Below, in pieces: positions 11,796 through 20,098 of a stretch of 38,175 nucleotides of DNA (its first letter is position 1; each line of letters starts with the position of its first letter). The notes under the pieces are model-generated. The model saw only the letters and a list, made by a program, of their open reading frames with translations. It made no database searches and was not told the DNA's origin. The DNA lies in contig JALSLA010000081.1 in NCBI GenBank assembly GCA_026988515.1, positions 1-38,175 on the forward strand. The letters run 5' to 3'. Made by a program: the position numbers and the translations under genes. Source of the DNA: Helicobacteraceae bacterium. Lineage in GTDB: Bacteria > Campylobacterota > Campylobacteria > Campylobacterales > Sulfurimonadaceae.

Positions 11796-13262
11796 ATGAT
11801 TACATGGATGCAACGTCACAAAAAATATCTCATCATTACGATGTGGATCTCTACCATCGCATTTATTGGAGCGGGGTTTGTCGGTTGGGGACAATACAGT
11901 TACGGAGACAAAGCTTCCGCCATTGCCAAAGTCGGTGATGTTCCCATTTCGAATGCCGATTTACAAAAAAGCTACAGCAGGCTCTACGCGCAGTATGCGC
12001 AAATTTTTCAAGGTAATTTTGATGAAGAAAAAGCCAAACAGTTCGGGTTACAAAAACAGGCCATGCGACAGCTCATTGACGAAGCGCTCATGCTAAACCT
12101 TGCGCAATACTACAACCTTCGTATCAGCGATGAGGAGCTTTTAAACGAAATTACAACGCAAAGCGTCTTTCAAAACAACGGAACATTTGACAAAGAGATC
12201 TATCAAAAAACACTCAAGCAAAATCATCTCACCACGAAAAGCTACGAGGATGACGTTCGAAAGTCAATGTTAATTCAGAAACTTCTCTCGCTCTTTGCTC
12301 CAAAGGCGCTCCCGCTTGAAGAGGAGTTGTTAAGCAGTGCCCTTGGCATAGAAGATACTATCGGCTACAAAATCCTCAATGCCGACATGGTCGAAGTCAC
12401 CCTTTCGGATGAGCATTTAAAACAGTATTGGGAAGCTCATAAAAACGAATACATGACCCTACCGCAATATAATACATCACTCGTCAGACAAGAACGTATT
12501 GCGTCCAATGCCACAGAGGGCGAATTGCAGACATACTACAAAGAAAACAAACATGACTTTAAAGATAGCGAAGGTGCTATTATGGATTTTGAAGCAGCCC
12601 GGCCGCAAGTAGTAGCCGCTCTTGATGACAAAGCAACAAAAAAAGCTGCGCTTAAGAAATATATTGACTTTAAAAAAGGTAAACTCGACCCGTCAATTGC
12701 CGTGGAGCATGTAGCCGTTGACAGTTCCAGCAGTCTGTTTGGTCAAGAGATATTTAAAGAGATTACCGAACTGAGCATACAAAAACCATTTTTAAAACCT
12801 CGTAAAGTGGGTGATGCCTACGTTATGGTTAAGCTTGAAAAGGTTGTGGAACCTCAAGTCAAAAGTTTTACTGACGCAAAAGCGGCGGTCACAGCAGCTT
12901 ATAAGGCCCATAAAACAGCAACACTGCTTCAAGAGCTTGCAACAACGACACTCGACAATTTCTCCGCTGAACACACTGTGACTACAACGCGAGAAAAAAC
13001 GCCGGATATTGACGGTTTGAGTCCGGAAGAAGCTACACTCTTTGTTAACGCAGTTTTTGACAAACAGGACAAACGGGGATTTGTCACATTAAATAATGAA
13101 AAAATCGCCCTGTACGATATTTTGGAACAAAAATTGCTTAACACATCTATAACAGATCAGGAAAAAAACGTTATTCAACTTAAAGATGCATTACTCAATC
13201 AAGGACTGATTCAAGAGCTTGAAAGTAAGTATCCTGTAGAAATGTATGTGAAAGGACTGTAG
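11796..13262 (+). CDS. PpiD/SurA_N-type periplasmic foldase without recognisable parvulin domain
   Basis: 488 aa. A short cytoplasmic start and one TM (about residues 11-31, YLIITMWISTIAFIGAGFVGWG) anchor it in the inner membrane, as in PpiD. The SurA_N chaperone segment follows (about 37-175: VGDVPISNADLQKSY, MRQLIDEALMLNLAQ, SVFQNNGTFDKEIY). E. coli PpiD is 623 aa with a central parvulin domain; here the sequence passes from EYMTLPQYNTSLVRQE straight to helical DUF-like segments. I see no parvulin signature (such as a GGDLGWF-type motif). It probably acts as a chaperone for secreted proteins rather than an isomerase. It lies 2 bp before ftsA, as Cj0694 does in Campylobacter. Confidence 0.85.
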   Translation: MITWMQRHKKYLIITMWISTIAFIGAGFVGWGQYSYGDKASAIAKVGDVPISNADLQKSYSRLYAQYAQIFQGNFDEEKAKQFGLQKQAMRQLIDEALMLNLAQYYNLRISDEELLNEITTQSVFQNNGTFDKEIYQKTLKQNHLTTKSYEDDVRKSMLIQKLLSLFAPKALPLEEELLSSALGIEDTIGYKILNADMVEVTLSDEHLKQYWEAHKNEYMTLPQYNTSLVRQERIASNATEGELQTYYKENKHDFKDSEGAIMDFEAARPQVVAALDDKATKKAALKKYIDFKKGKLDPSIAVEHVAVDSSSSLFGQEIFKEITELSIQKPFLKPRKVGDAYVMVKLEKVVEPQVKSFTDAKAAVTAAYKAHKTATLLQELATTTLDNFSAEHTVTTTREKTPDIDGLSPEEATLFVNAVFDKQDKRGFVTLNNEKIALYDILEQKLLNTSITDQEKNVIQLKDALLNQGLIQELESKYPVEMYVKGL

Positions 13263-13264
13263 GT

Positions 13265-14641
13265 TTGAGCAGAACGGTTTTAGCTATTGATATTGGTTCT
13301 ACCAAGGTATGCGCTATTATTGCTGATATCAGTGATGATAACGATATCAAAGTTACCGGTGCCGGCGTTTCTAAGGCACAAGGTCTGAAAAAAGGAAGTA
13401 TTACCAATATTGAACTGGCTTCTAAATCTATAAAAAATGCACTTAATGATGCCAAGCGCGTCTCGGGAGCCAACATTGAAAGTGCCATTGTCTCCATCTC
13501 GGGAGCGTATGCGAAAAGCTTGAACTCCAGCGGTATTGTCAATATTATCAACAAAGAGATCGGTATTAAAGAGATTGAACGTGTGATGCATACTTCTTTG
13601 TATAATGCCAATATCCCAAACGACTACGAAGTACTGCACACCCTGCCCTATAACTTTAAAGTAGACGATCAGGATTTTATTGAAGATCCTCTGGGAATGA
13701 ATGCATCGCGTCTTGAAGTGGAAACCCATATTATTACCACACAAAAATCAAACTTACATAATCTGAAAAAAGCCGTCAAAGCTGCCGGTGTTGACGTTGA
13801 AAATATTATTTTAAGCGGCTATGCTTCTGCCATTGCAACGCTCAACGAGGATGAAAAAGAGTTGGGTGTCGCCGTGATTGATATGGGAGGCAATACAAGC
13901 AATCTTGTCATTCACTCCGGAAATTCTATTCGCTATAACGACTTTTTGGGTGTAGGCTCCAATCATATAACCAATGATCTTTCCATGGCACTGCACACGC
14001 CTTTAAATGTTGCCGACAGTGTGAAAATGACCTATGGCTCACTTCATACACCGACGAATGATCTTATTGAACTGCCTATTATCGGTGATGAAAACTCAAC
14101 CCATGAAGTCTCTTTGGAGGTAGTCCATAACGTTATTTATGCCCGTGTGGAAGAGACCTTAATGATTATTGCCCAATCACTTGAAAAAAGTGGTTTAAAA
14201 GAGCATATCGGTGCCGGAGTCGTTCTGACCGGCGGCTTTACTAAAATGGACGGCATCCGTGAACTTGCCGTTGCCATTTTCGATAATATGCCGGTACGTT
14301 TGGCAAAACCCATTGAAATGGACGGTCTGTTTGATACCTTACGTGATCCCGCCTACTCCGGTGCTGTCGGTCTTATTCGCTATGCAGCAGGGAAATATTC
14401 TCCCTACGAAATTGATGTCAACAAAAAGATGCGTCACTCCAATGAAAATCCTCTTGAGAGTGAAAAGGTCTCGTTGGAAGATATTACAAGCAAACCCATC
14501 GCCATAGAAGAACCTCTGCAAGAAGAAGAGATTTTTGACATTAAAAATGAACTGACATCACTCCCTGAAAAAAAGAGTAAAAAGGGTGATGATATCAGTG
14601 TATTTAGTAAATTTTGGAATTGGGTGACCCAATTATTTTAA
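13265..14641 (+). CDS. ftsA: Cell division protein FtsA
   Basis: 458 aa actin-like protein tethering FtsZ to the membrane. It starts at a TTG at 13265 (MSRTVLAIDIGSTKVCAII) with AAGGA 8 nt upstream inside the end of ppiD. Motifs: phosphate-1 loop AIDIGSTKVC (7-16), an SHS2 subdomain (about 85-165), phosphate-2 VAVIDMGGNTSNLVI (about 202-216) and adenosine motif GAGVVLTGGFTKMDGI. The last 15 residues (VFSKFWNWVTQLF) form the amphipathic membrane-targeting helix after a flexible acidic linker. 22 bp before ftsZ, almost certainly co-transcribed. Confidence 0.97.
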   Translation: MSRTVLAIDIGSTKVCAIIADISDDNDIKVTGAGVSKAQGLKKGSITNIELASKSIKNALNDAKRVSGANIESAIVSISGAYAKSLNSSGIVNIINKEIGIKEIERVMHTSLYNANIPNDYEVLHTLPYNFKVDDQDFIEDPLGMNASRLEVETHIITTQKSNLHNLKKAVKAAGVDVENIILSGYASAIATLNEDEKELGVAVIDMGGNTSNLVIHSGNSIRYNDFLGVGSNHITNDLSMALHTPLNVADSVKMTYGSLHTPTNDLIELPIIGDENSTHEVSLEVVHNVIYARVEETLMIIAQSLEKSGLKEHIGAGVVLTGGFTKMDGIRELAVAIFDNMPVRLAKPIEMDGLFDTLRDPAYSGAVGLIRYAAGKYSPYEIDVNKKMRHSNENPLESEKVSLEDITSKPIAIEEPLQEEEIFDIKNELTSLPEKKSKKGDDISVFSKFWNWVTQLF

Positions 14642-14663
14642 GCAATTTTAAGGAGAGTAAAGC

Positions 14664-15779
14664 ATGGAACCATTTAAAATAGAAGAGTCGGTACCGTTAA
14701 CCGGTGCCCGAATTATAGCAGTCGGTGTCGGTGGCGGCGGCGGTAATATGATTGGGCACATGCTCAATGAGAATGTTGCCGGCATTGAGATGGTATTGGC
14801 AAATACCGATGCACAGGTACTTGATGTTGCTACCGGCGCCAGTAAAATTCAATTGGGAGCAAAACTGACCAAAGGCTTGGGTGCGGGCATGAAGCCTGAG
14901 GTAGGTCGTGACTCTGCATTGGAAAACTATGAAGAGATTCGTGCCCAGCTTGAAGGTGCCGATATTGTTTTTATTGCGGCAGGTCTTGGAGGCGGTACCG
15001 GTACCGGAGCTGCTCCGGTTATTGCCCAAATTGCCAAAGAGGTCGGAGCGCTAACCATCTCAGTCGTAACCAAGCCGTTTGGTTTTGAAGGTCGCAAACG
15101 CCTTAAACTTGCTGAAGAAGGGCTTCAAGAACTTAAAGAGGCCAGTGACTCTATTGTTGTCATTCCTAACGATAAGCTCCTCTCTATTATTGACAGAAAA
15201 CTGGGAATGCGTGAGAGTTTTAAAATTGTCGATAGCGTTTTAGCACAGGCGGTCAGCGGTACGTCCGGAGTCATCTTGGCCAGTGGCGACAATGACATCA
15301 ACCTTGACTTTGCCGACCTCAAAACCGTTATGAGCCATCAGGGTATGGCACTGATGGGTGTCGGTGAGTTTCAGGGTGAAAATGCCGCTTATGAGGCCAT
15401 TAAAAGTGCCATTGAATCACCGTTACTCGACAACATGTCAATTAACGGTGCTATGGGTGTATTGGTTCACTTTAACATGCATCCGAACTTTTCCATGATA
15501 GAACTCAGTGAAGCGATGGAGGTCGTTCATGAAAGTGCCGATGAAGAGGCCGAAGTTATCTTTGGTACAACCTCCGATGAGACCCTACCTGAAGATTTTG
15601 TAAAAATCACACTGGTTGCCACGGGTTTTGAAAGTGAGAAAGTCAACACAACATTTACCAAAAAAGAGCCTGAAGTTGAAAAGCCTCAGGTTGTACGACG
15701 TCCCAAATTGGTTGTCGGTGGTGATGTCAGTGAGGACTTTCTCGAAATCCCAACCTATATGCGTCAACAAAGAGATTAA
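14664..15779 (+). CDS. ftsZ: Cell division protein FtsZ
   Basis: 371 aa tubulin-like GTPase that builds the division ring. Motifs: [14 protein letters not shown] (about 21-34), tubulin signature [15 protein letters not shown] (about 110-124), T7 synergy loop [14 protein letters not shown] (about 210-223). The conserved C-terminal peptide [12 protein letters not shown] (last 12 residues) is the docking site for FtsA and other partners. AAGGAG precedes the ATG. Typical length; the variable linker is short. Third gene of ppiD-ftsA-ftsZ and followed 12 bp later by a J-domain gene. Confidence 0.98.
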   Translation: MEPFKIEESVPLTGARIIAVGVGGGGGNMIGHMLNENVAGIEMVLANTDAQVLDVATGASKIQLGAKLTKGLGAGMKPEVGRDSALENYEEIRAQLEGADIVFIAAGLGGGTGTGAAPVIAQIAKEVGALTISVVTKPFGFEGRKRLKLAEEGLQELKEASDSIVVIPNDKLLSIIDRKLGMRESFKIVDSVLAQAVSGTSGVILASGDNDINLDFADLKTVMSHQGMALMGVGEFQGENAAYEAIKSAIESPLLDNMSINGAMGVLVHFNMHPNFSMIELSEAMEVVHESADEEAEVIFGTTSDETLPEDFVKITLVATGFESEKVNTTFTKKEPEVEKPQVVRRPKLVVGGDVSEDFLEIPTYMRQQRD

Positions 15780-15791
15780 GCGCTTCCTGGT

Positions 15792-16094
15792 ATGTCCGCT
15801 TTTGAAACGCTTGTTAAAGCCAAAACTCTCCTTGGCTTAAACGAGCGCGCCACCCTCAAAGAGGTCAAACTCAAATACAAAAAACTGATTCGCCGGTGGC
15901 ATCCCGACAAACATCCTGATGATCCGCTCCATGCAACACAGATGAGTGCCCAAATTAACGAAGCTTATACTACGGTGCTGCGCTATATTCAAGAATATGA
16001 GTTCCCTTTTGATGAAGAACATCTTAAACAAAAAACCTTCACGCATGAGGAGTGGTGGGAGCATCGTTTCGGCACTAAAAAAGAGACCATTTAG
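15792..16094 (+). CDS. Small J-domain (DnaJ-like) co-chaperone
   Basis: 100 aa. An almost free-standing J domain: helices around KTLLGLNERATLKEVKLKYKKLIRRW, then the essential HPDKHPDD (about 37-44), then helix III QMSAQINEAYTTVLRYI. It lacks a Gly/Phe region, zinc fingers and C-terminal domains, so it is a class C (type III) J protein that would stimulate an Hsp70. The tail EEWWEHRFGTKK is not recognised. It begins 12 bp after ftsZ without a clear Shine-Dalgarno, suggesting coupling to ftsZ translation. Its stop overlaps the convergent mlaF stop by 4 nt. Confidence 0.9.
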   Translation: MSAFETLVKAKTLLGLNERATLKEVKLKYKKLIRRWHPDKHPDDPLHATQMSAQINEAYTTVLRYIQEYEFPFDEEHLKQKTFTHEEWWEHRFGTKKETI

Positions 16095-16843
16095 TCAAAC
16101 TGAATGGGTCCCTTTGATGACGAATTAATAAACTGCTGAACCACAGGGTTGTTTGAGTGCCGAAATGTCGCTTCATCGCCAAACTCAATAATCTTACCAT
16201 CAAACAGCATTGCAAAATTATCACTCGCTTTAAATGTCTCGGCAACATCATGACTGATTAACACCGATGTCACATTAAGCTCATGTTGCAAGGTACGAAT
16301 CATCTGCGTAATCAGATCGCTCGTTACCGGATCAAGCCCTGACGTCGGCTCATCATACAAAATGATACTTGGCTCCAACGCTAACGTTCGTGCCAATCCC
16401 ACACGTTTTCGCATACCGCCGCTTAACTCTTCGGGAAAGAGTTTCTTGACCACAGAAGGCTTCAAACCAACCATTGAAAGTTTTTCATCAACCAGTTTGT
16501 CCACATCTTTACGACTGATATGTTGATGCTCGCGAATAGGAAACGCAACATTGTCTTCTATGTTCATACTGTCAAAGAGCGCACCGTTTTGAAAAAGAAA
16601 ACCGACTTTTTTACGAATCTGCAACAGTGTCTTCTCGTCAGCGCCGTTCACTTTAACACCATCAACAAAAATATCACCGCTGGTAGGTTGTAACAGACCG
16701 ACAATGTGTTTAATAATGGTCGATTTCCCCCCGCCGGAAACTCCAAAAATTGCCGTGGTTTCATGCGCAGGAATTGTTAAATTCACCCCGCGTAAAATTT
16801 CACGCTCACCAAAGCGCTTATGCACATCTTTAAAGACTATCAT
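16091..16843 (-). CDS. mlaF: ABC transporter ATP-binding protein MlaF (phospholipid transport)
   Basis: 250 aa. Walker A GVSGGGKST (34-42), Q-loop LFQNGALFDSMNIEDNVAFP, signature LSGGMRKRVGLAR (about 143-155), Walker B ILYDEPTSGLDPVTS and switch LISHDV. The Q-loop phrase QNGALFDSM and GGMRKRVGLAR are characteristic of MlaF/Ttg2A. MlaF powers the MlaFEDB complex, which moves phospholipids between the inner membrane and the MlaD ring. Neither mlaE nor mlaD is adjacent in this window, which is unusual. Overlaps the upstream DUF4149 gene by 4 nt and is last in the M48-prmC-DUF4149-mlaF run. Confidence 0.88.
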   Translation of the reverse strand: MIVFKDVHKRFGEREILRGVNLTIPAHETTAIFGVSGGGKSTIIKHIVGLLQPTSGDIFVDGVKVNGADEKTLLQIRKKVGFLFQNGALFDSMNIEDNVAFPIREHQHISRKDVDKLVDEKLSMVGLKPSVVKKLFPEELSGGMRKRVGLARTLALEPSIILYDEPTSGLDPVTSDLITQMIRTLQHELNVTSVLISHDVAETFKASDNFAMLFDGKIIEFGDEATFRHSNNPVVQQFINSSSKGPIQFD

Positions 16844-17331
16844 TGTTTTACCACACGCAGCAGCATCACGCGGCGAAAGAAGAGTACCCCCAATGCCAGT
16901 GCCAATATTTTAAAATCCAATTCGCTGGCTTTGTGCAACGCATCAAATGCGTCACTCTGCGTTGCGGCAATACCGAGTGCCTGCATCTCTAAAATTTTAG
17001 GCGCATAAACACCGCTAAACATCAATGAAGTTCCAATAACGACCAATGCAGCAATTTGTGCAATGCCGTCACGCCGAAGCGCTCGATACTCCAATACTTC
17101 ATAGACAAAGACTGCCATGCTCAGTCCATAAATCCAGTAGGAGAAACGGTGAAAAATTTCACCCATCAAAATCCCCTCGTTGTAGTGACTAAGCAGTGCC
17201 GTAGCAAGGTAATGCTCGGAATTAAAAACTACGGAAGCGACAATAATGCCCAATACCAGTACCGCTCCGAAACTTGCGCCTAAAAGCAGCAGATAGGCCA
17301 ATTCAATATAGATATTATTGCGTCTGTTCAT
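16840..17331 (-). CDS. DUF4149-type (TMEM205-like) membrane protein
   Basis: 163 aa with four predicted TM helices: about 9-33 (ELAYLLLLGASFGAVLVLGIIVA), 58-82 (IFHRFSYWIYGLSMAVFVYEVLE), 91-113 (IAQIAALVVIGTSLMFSGVYAP) and 140-160 (FKILALALGVLFFRRVMLL). The layout and the HRFSYW segment match DUF4149 proteins common in Campylobacterota; no function is known to me. It overlaps prmC by 17 nt and mlaF by 4 nt, so it is translated with them. The link to MlaF might be meaningful but is only positional. Confidence 0.7.
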   Translation of the reverse strand: MNRRNNIYIELAYLLLLGASFGAVLVLGIIVASVVFNSEHYLATALLSHYNEGILMGEIFHRFSYWIYGLSMAVFVYEVLEYRALRRDGIAQIAALVVIGTSLMFSGVYAPKILEMQALGIAATQSDAFDALHKASELDFKILALALGVLFFRRVMLLRVVKQ

Positions 17332-18160
17332 CGGTTACCTTCATAATAAATCCTCGATCGAATCCGGAATAATCCTTATAAAATTCTAATGATTGTATCT
17401 TAAAATCACTAAGATATGCTTCAATTGCCGCTTTTTGATCGTAACCCATTTCACATGTCAATAATGCAACACGGCGCTGTAACACCTCGTCAAGAAGCGC
17501 CTTAATGATCTCATCGCCCTGACTGCCGCCAAAAAGTGCGGTATCGGGTTCATAAGAGAGATTAGACTCCAGCACGGCGGTATCGGCAATATACGGCGGG
17601 TTTGAAACAACCACATCAATAGGCTCATTAACCGATGAGAGCAGGTTTCCGTGTCGCAGTTCAATACGCTCTTTCAAACCGAAACACTCTATGTTACGCT
17701 GCGCAATACGCAGCGCTTCGGTACTAATATCTACACCTATGAAATGTGCATGCGGCAGATGTTGTGCCAGTATAATACTGATGATACCGCTACCTATACC
17801 GACTTCGACAATACAAAGATGTTCATCGGGATTTACATGTAAAAGCGTCTTTTCTATTAACAGCTCCGTCTCCGGTCTGGGAATCAATGCTCCTTGCTGA
17901 ATAAAAAACTCTTGCGAGTAGAAACTCACACGTTGAGAAATATACTCTAAAGGTTCATTGGCAGCACGCCGTGTTATCCATTGACGAAGCCTTTGCGTAT
18001 CATCAAGAACCGTCATCTCATTGCGTATGAGCCACAGCGCATCTTTGTTGTAAAAAGCACGCAATAACAATTCGGCTTCATGCCGCGGTTCAGACACAAT
18101 GCCTTCAAGTGCCGAGGCACTAAAAACAATCCACTCTTTTAGCGTACTTGGATCGGACAT
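17315..18160 (-). CDS. prmC: Release factor glutamine N5-methyltransferase PrmC (HemK)
   Basis: 281 aa. Methylates the Gln of the GGQ motif in release factors. Motifs: N-terminal helical domain, LIPRPETELLIE (about 108-119), SAM loop VEVGIGSGIISIIL, and the catalytic NPPY in DVVVSNPPYIA (about 187-190), with YEPDTALFGG following. Overlaps the upstream protease gene by 22 nt and the downstream DUF4149 gene by 17 nt. Carries one TACATGTA copy, encoding LLHVN. Start at 18160 gives a normal family length. Confidence 0.94.
   Translation of the reverse strand: MSDPSTLKEWIVFSASALEGIVSEPRHEAELLLRAFYNKDALWLIRNEMTVLDDTQRLRQWITRRAANEPLEYISQRVSFYSQEFFIQQGALIPRPETELLIEKTLLHVNPDEHLCIVEVGIGSGIISIILAQHLPHAHFIGVDISTEALRIAQRNIECFGLKERIELRHGNLLSSVNEPIDVVVSNPPYIADTAVLESNLSYEPDTALFGGSQGDEIIKALLDEVLQRRVALLTCEMGYDQKAAIEAYLSDFKIQSLEFYKDYSGFDRGFIMKVTDEQTQ
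17834..17841. repeat. Dispersed palindrome TACATGTA (full TTTACATGTAAA)
   Basis: Perfect 12-mer (17832-17843) inside prmC, read in frame as Leu-His-Val. Confidence 0.85.
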
Positions 18161-19389
18161 TCACCCTCTAATGCACTGTTATCGCCGCAGTAGATATCGA
18201 CACCAAGCTCTTTAAAACGTTCCAATACCGGAGGATGGGTATAATAGAAGAAGATATAGAGCGGATGTGAAAGCGGAAAGCTTTTGTTTTCCGTTACCAG
18301 TTTAGTCAATGCCGAAACAAGATGTTCTTCACCCCCGAGTTCCGCTCCTTTTTTATCGGCTGCAAACTCGTTATGACGACTTACCATACCCATGATCGGC
18401 ATCATAATAAAGCTCAACAGGGACATCAACAGCAAAAACAAGATGATCACCACCGCAGGCGATTGGCTAATACCCAGCTCCATATAGAGCGATTCGGGTA
18501 AGTTACCAAAGATGGCAAACATGACAAACAACATAGCGCCAATAGCCGCTATGTTTTTGTAAATATCCCCATGGGTAAAGTGCCCGAGTTCATGTCCCAA
18601 AACGGCTAAAAGTTCATGATGAGACAGCTTCTGCAGCAACGTGTCAAAGAGCACAACCCGCTTGGTTTTTCCCAAACCGCCAAAGTAGGCATTAAGCCGT
18701 GCATCACGCTTGCTGGCATCGCTCACAAAAACACCGCTACTTGTAAAACCGGTTTGCTCCATTAATCTAGCAATTTTAGCATTTAGTTCCGCATCATCAA
18801 GCGGGGAGAGTTTATCAAAAAACATCGCACGCAGTGTCGGAAAAAACATATTTAACAAAATAATGACAGCAAAAATAAAAAGGAAACTCCATAACCACCA
18901 TAACGTTGAACTGCTCATGATCAGTGCTACCGTATAGATAACGATACCGCCTAACACTACTGTCAATAGTGTCGAAATTAACGTATCTTTAATATACTGG
19001 GTATAGCTGGAACGATTAAAGCCGAACTTTGCATCCAAAACAAATTTTTGATACCACTCTAACGGCAAATGAACAATGCCTCCAATGATAATAAAACTCA
19101 ATACCACCGCTACGGCTTTAAGTGCGTCATCCTGAATTAAAAAGAAATTATCAAGCCAGACAATTCCTGCATCGAGCCAGAAAATAAAGAGTAAATATTC
19201 AATAAATGTCCCTATAATAGAGAGTTTCTCTTTGGATATGGCATATTCTGCCGCCTGTAGATATTCTGCTGTACTCAGCAAGACCGCTTGCTGTCGTTTT
19301 GCTCGGTTTATAAAACCGATTTGCATAATACTGATGTATATTCTAAAAAGTACATAGACCGTATATAGTGCCATGATGAACATTAACAT
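18139..19389 (-). CDS. M48 family metallopeptidase, Ste24/CAAX prenyl protease type
   Basis: 416 aa integral membrane zinc protease. An N-terminal multi-TM region contains the Ste24-like DAKFGFNRSSYTQYIKD. The catalytic HEXXH is LGHELGHFTHGD (about 264-275), the third zinc ligand Glu is in SRHNEFAADKKG (about 350), and the C-terminal YTHPPVLERFKEL is a Ste24 hallmark. In bacteria these proteins degrade misfolded or signal-like membrane proteins; prenylated substrates are not expected. AAAGG lies about 9 nt before the ATG at 19389; Met3 or Met6 are alternative starts. First gene of the M48-prmC-DUF4149-mlaF run. Confidence 0.92.
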   Translation of the reverse strand: MLMFIMALYTVYVLFRIYISIMQIGFINRAKRQQAVLLSTAEYLQAAEYAISKEKLSIIGTFIEYLLFIFWLDAGIVWLDNFFLIQDDALKAVAVVLSFIIIGGIVHLPLEWYQKFVLDAKFGFNRSSYTQYIKDTLISTLLTVVLGGIVIYTVALIMSSSTLWWLWSFLFIFAVIILLNMFFPTLRAMFFDKLSPLDDAELNAKIARLMEQTGFTSSGVFVSDASKRDARLNAYFGGLGKTKRVVLFDTLLQKLSHHELLAVLGHELGHFTHGDIYKNIAAIGAMLFVMFAIFGNLPESLYMELGISQSPAVVIILFLLLMSLLSFIMMPIMGMVSRHNEFAADKKGAELGGEEHLVSALTKLVTENKSFPLSHPLYIFFYYTHPPVLERFKELGVDIYCGDNSALEGECPIQVR

Positions 19390-19432
19390 TCAACTACGCC
19401 TTTGTTTTCTGAAATTGTATCAGATTAGTTGT

Positions 19433-19624
19433 TTATTTTGTTGTTATTTTTGTAATAGTGTCATTTATAGGGATGCTGTCTTCTACATCTGAAAACACTG
19501 TTTTCGCTCCAACATAAATAGAACCTATCACCAATCCGGCAATAATAACCGCCCAAACAACACGGCGTTTTTCACCTTTTAACGTATTGTAATCTTCAAT
19601 CTCTTGTAGTGTCGGTTCACTCAT
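19433..19624 (-). CDS. Small single-TM protein of unknown function
   Basis: 63 aa (MSEPTLQEIEDYN). The track starts 14 codons earlier, but the ATG at 19624 has a strong AAGGAG six nt upstream, so I start there. A charged cytoplasmic N-terminus is followed by one TM (about 22-40, VVWAVIIAGLVIGSIYVGAK) and a short acidic/Thr-rich tail. I do not recognise a family. It lies 43 bp upstream of the M48 gene on the same strand and may share its transcript. Confidence 0.65.
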   Translation of the reverse strand: MSEPTLQEIEDYNTLKGEKRRVVWAVIIAGLVIGSIYVGAKTVFSDVEDSIPINDTITKITTK

Positions 19625-19756
19625 TGTATCTCCTTTTTTGTTAGTATCATACAGTAACATCACCATTAATGCCGTAAAAATTAGAGTTAGCCTGACGATT
19701 TAAGTAGATTTTTTGTTTTATTTTAGCGTCAAACCACTGTTCTGTTTTCTTCTGAA

Positions 19757-19765
19757 TGCTATAAT
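19757..19765 (+). promoter_or_regulatory. Extended -10 (TGCTATAAT) directly before the next ORF
   Basis: The -10 ends 7 nt before the ATG at 19773 and no Shine-Dalgarno is present, pointing to a leaderless or nearly leaderless mRNA. Confidence 0.55.
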
Positions 19766-19772
19766 ACGTTTT

Positions 19773-20075
19773 ATGAAACACGACTTTATACCGCACATCG
19801 ATCCCACACCGATTCTAAAGAAGAAAGAGTGCCGTTTTTTTGCCTACCTGCTCATGCTTTTTTTAAAATTCGGTGCGGCACTGTTTGGACTGATAGTATG
19901 GTACCTTTACGGTCTGTACTATGGCATTTCCTCCTTTTTAGTTTTTTATCTGATCATCGGAATTATTCGTTCCAAACTGCTGCATGCTTCCATACCGAAG
20001 CTCCAGCAAGAGTACCACTATACCGACCATGCCATTGCTACATGGTACGTTAAACGGGTCGTTGTCTGTGAATAG
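19773..20075 (+). CDS. Small two-TM protein of unknown function
   Basis: 100 aa from MKHDFIPHIDPTPILKKKE. The track start at 19713 lies upstream of the promoter-like TATAAT, so the ATG at 19773 is preferred. Two hydrophobic helices (about 23-45 FFAYLLMLFLKFGAALFGLIVWY and 48-65 LYYGISSFLVFYLIIGII) are flanked by basic segments. The C-terminus (HYTDHAIATWYVKRVVVCE) is soluble. No family recognised. It precedes the ABC-F gene by 23 bp with the palindrome in between, so the two may be co-transcribed. Confidence 0.65.
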   Translation: MKHDFIPHIDPTPILKKKECRFFAYLLMLFLKFGAALFGLIVWYLYGLYYGISSFLVFYLIIGIIRSKLLHASIPKLQQEYHYTDHAIATWYVKRVVVCE

Positions 20076-20080
20076 CAATT

Positions 20081-20088
20081 TACATGTA
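20081..20088. repeat. Dispersed palindrome TACATGTA (full TTTACATGTAAA)
   Basis: Perfect 12-mer (20079-20090) between the small membrane protein and the ABC-F gene. Its right edge runs into the AAGG ribosome binding site. Confidence 0.85.
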
Positions 20089-20098
20089 AAAGGTTCTT

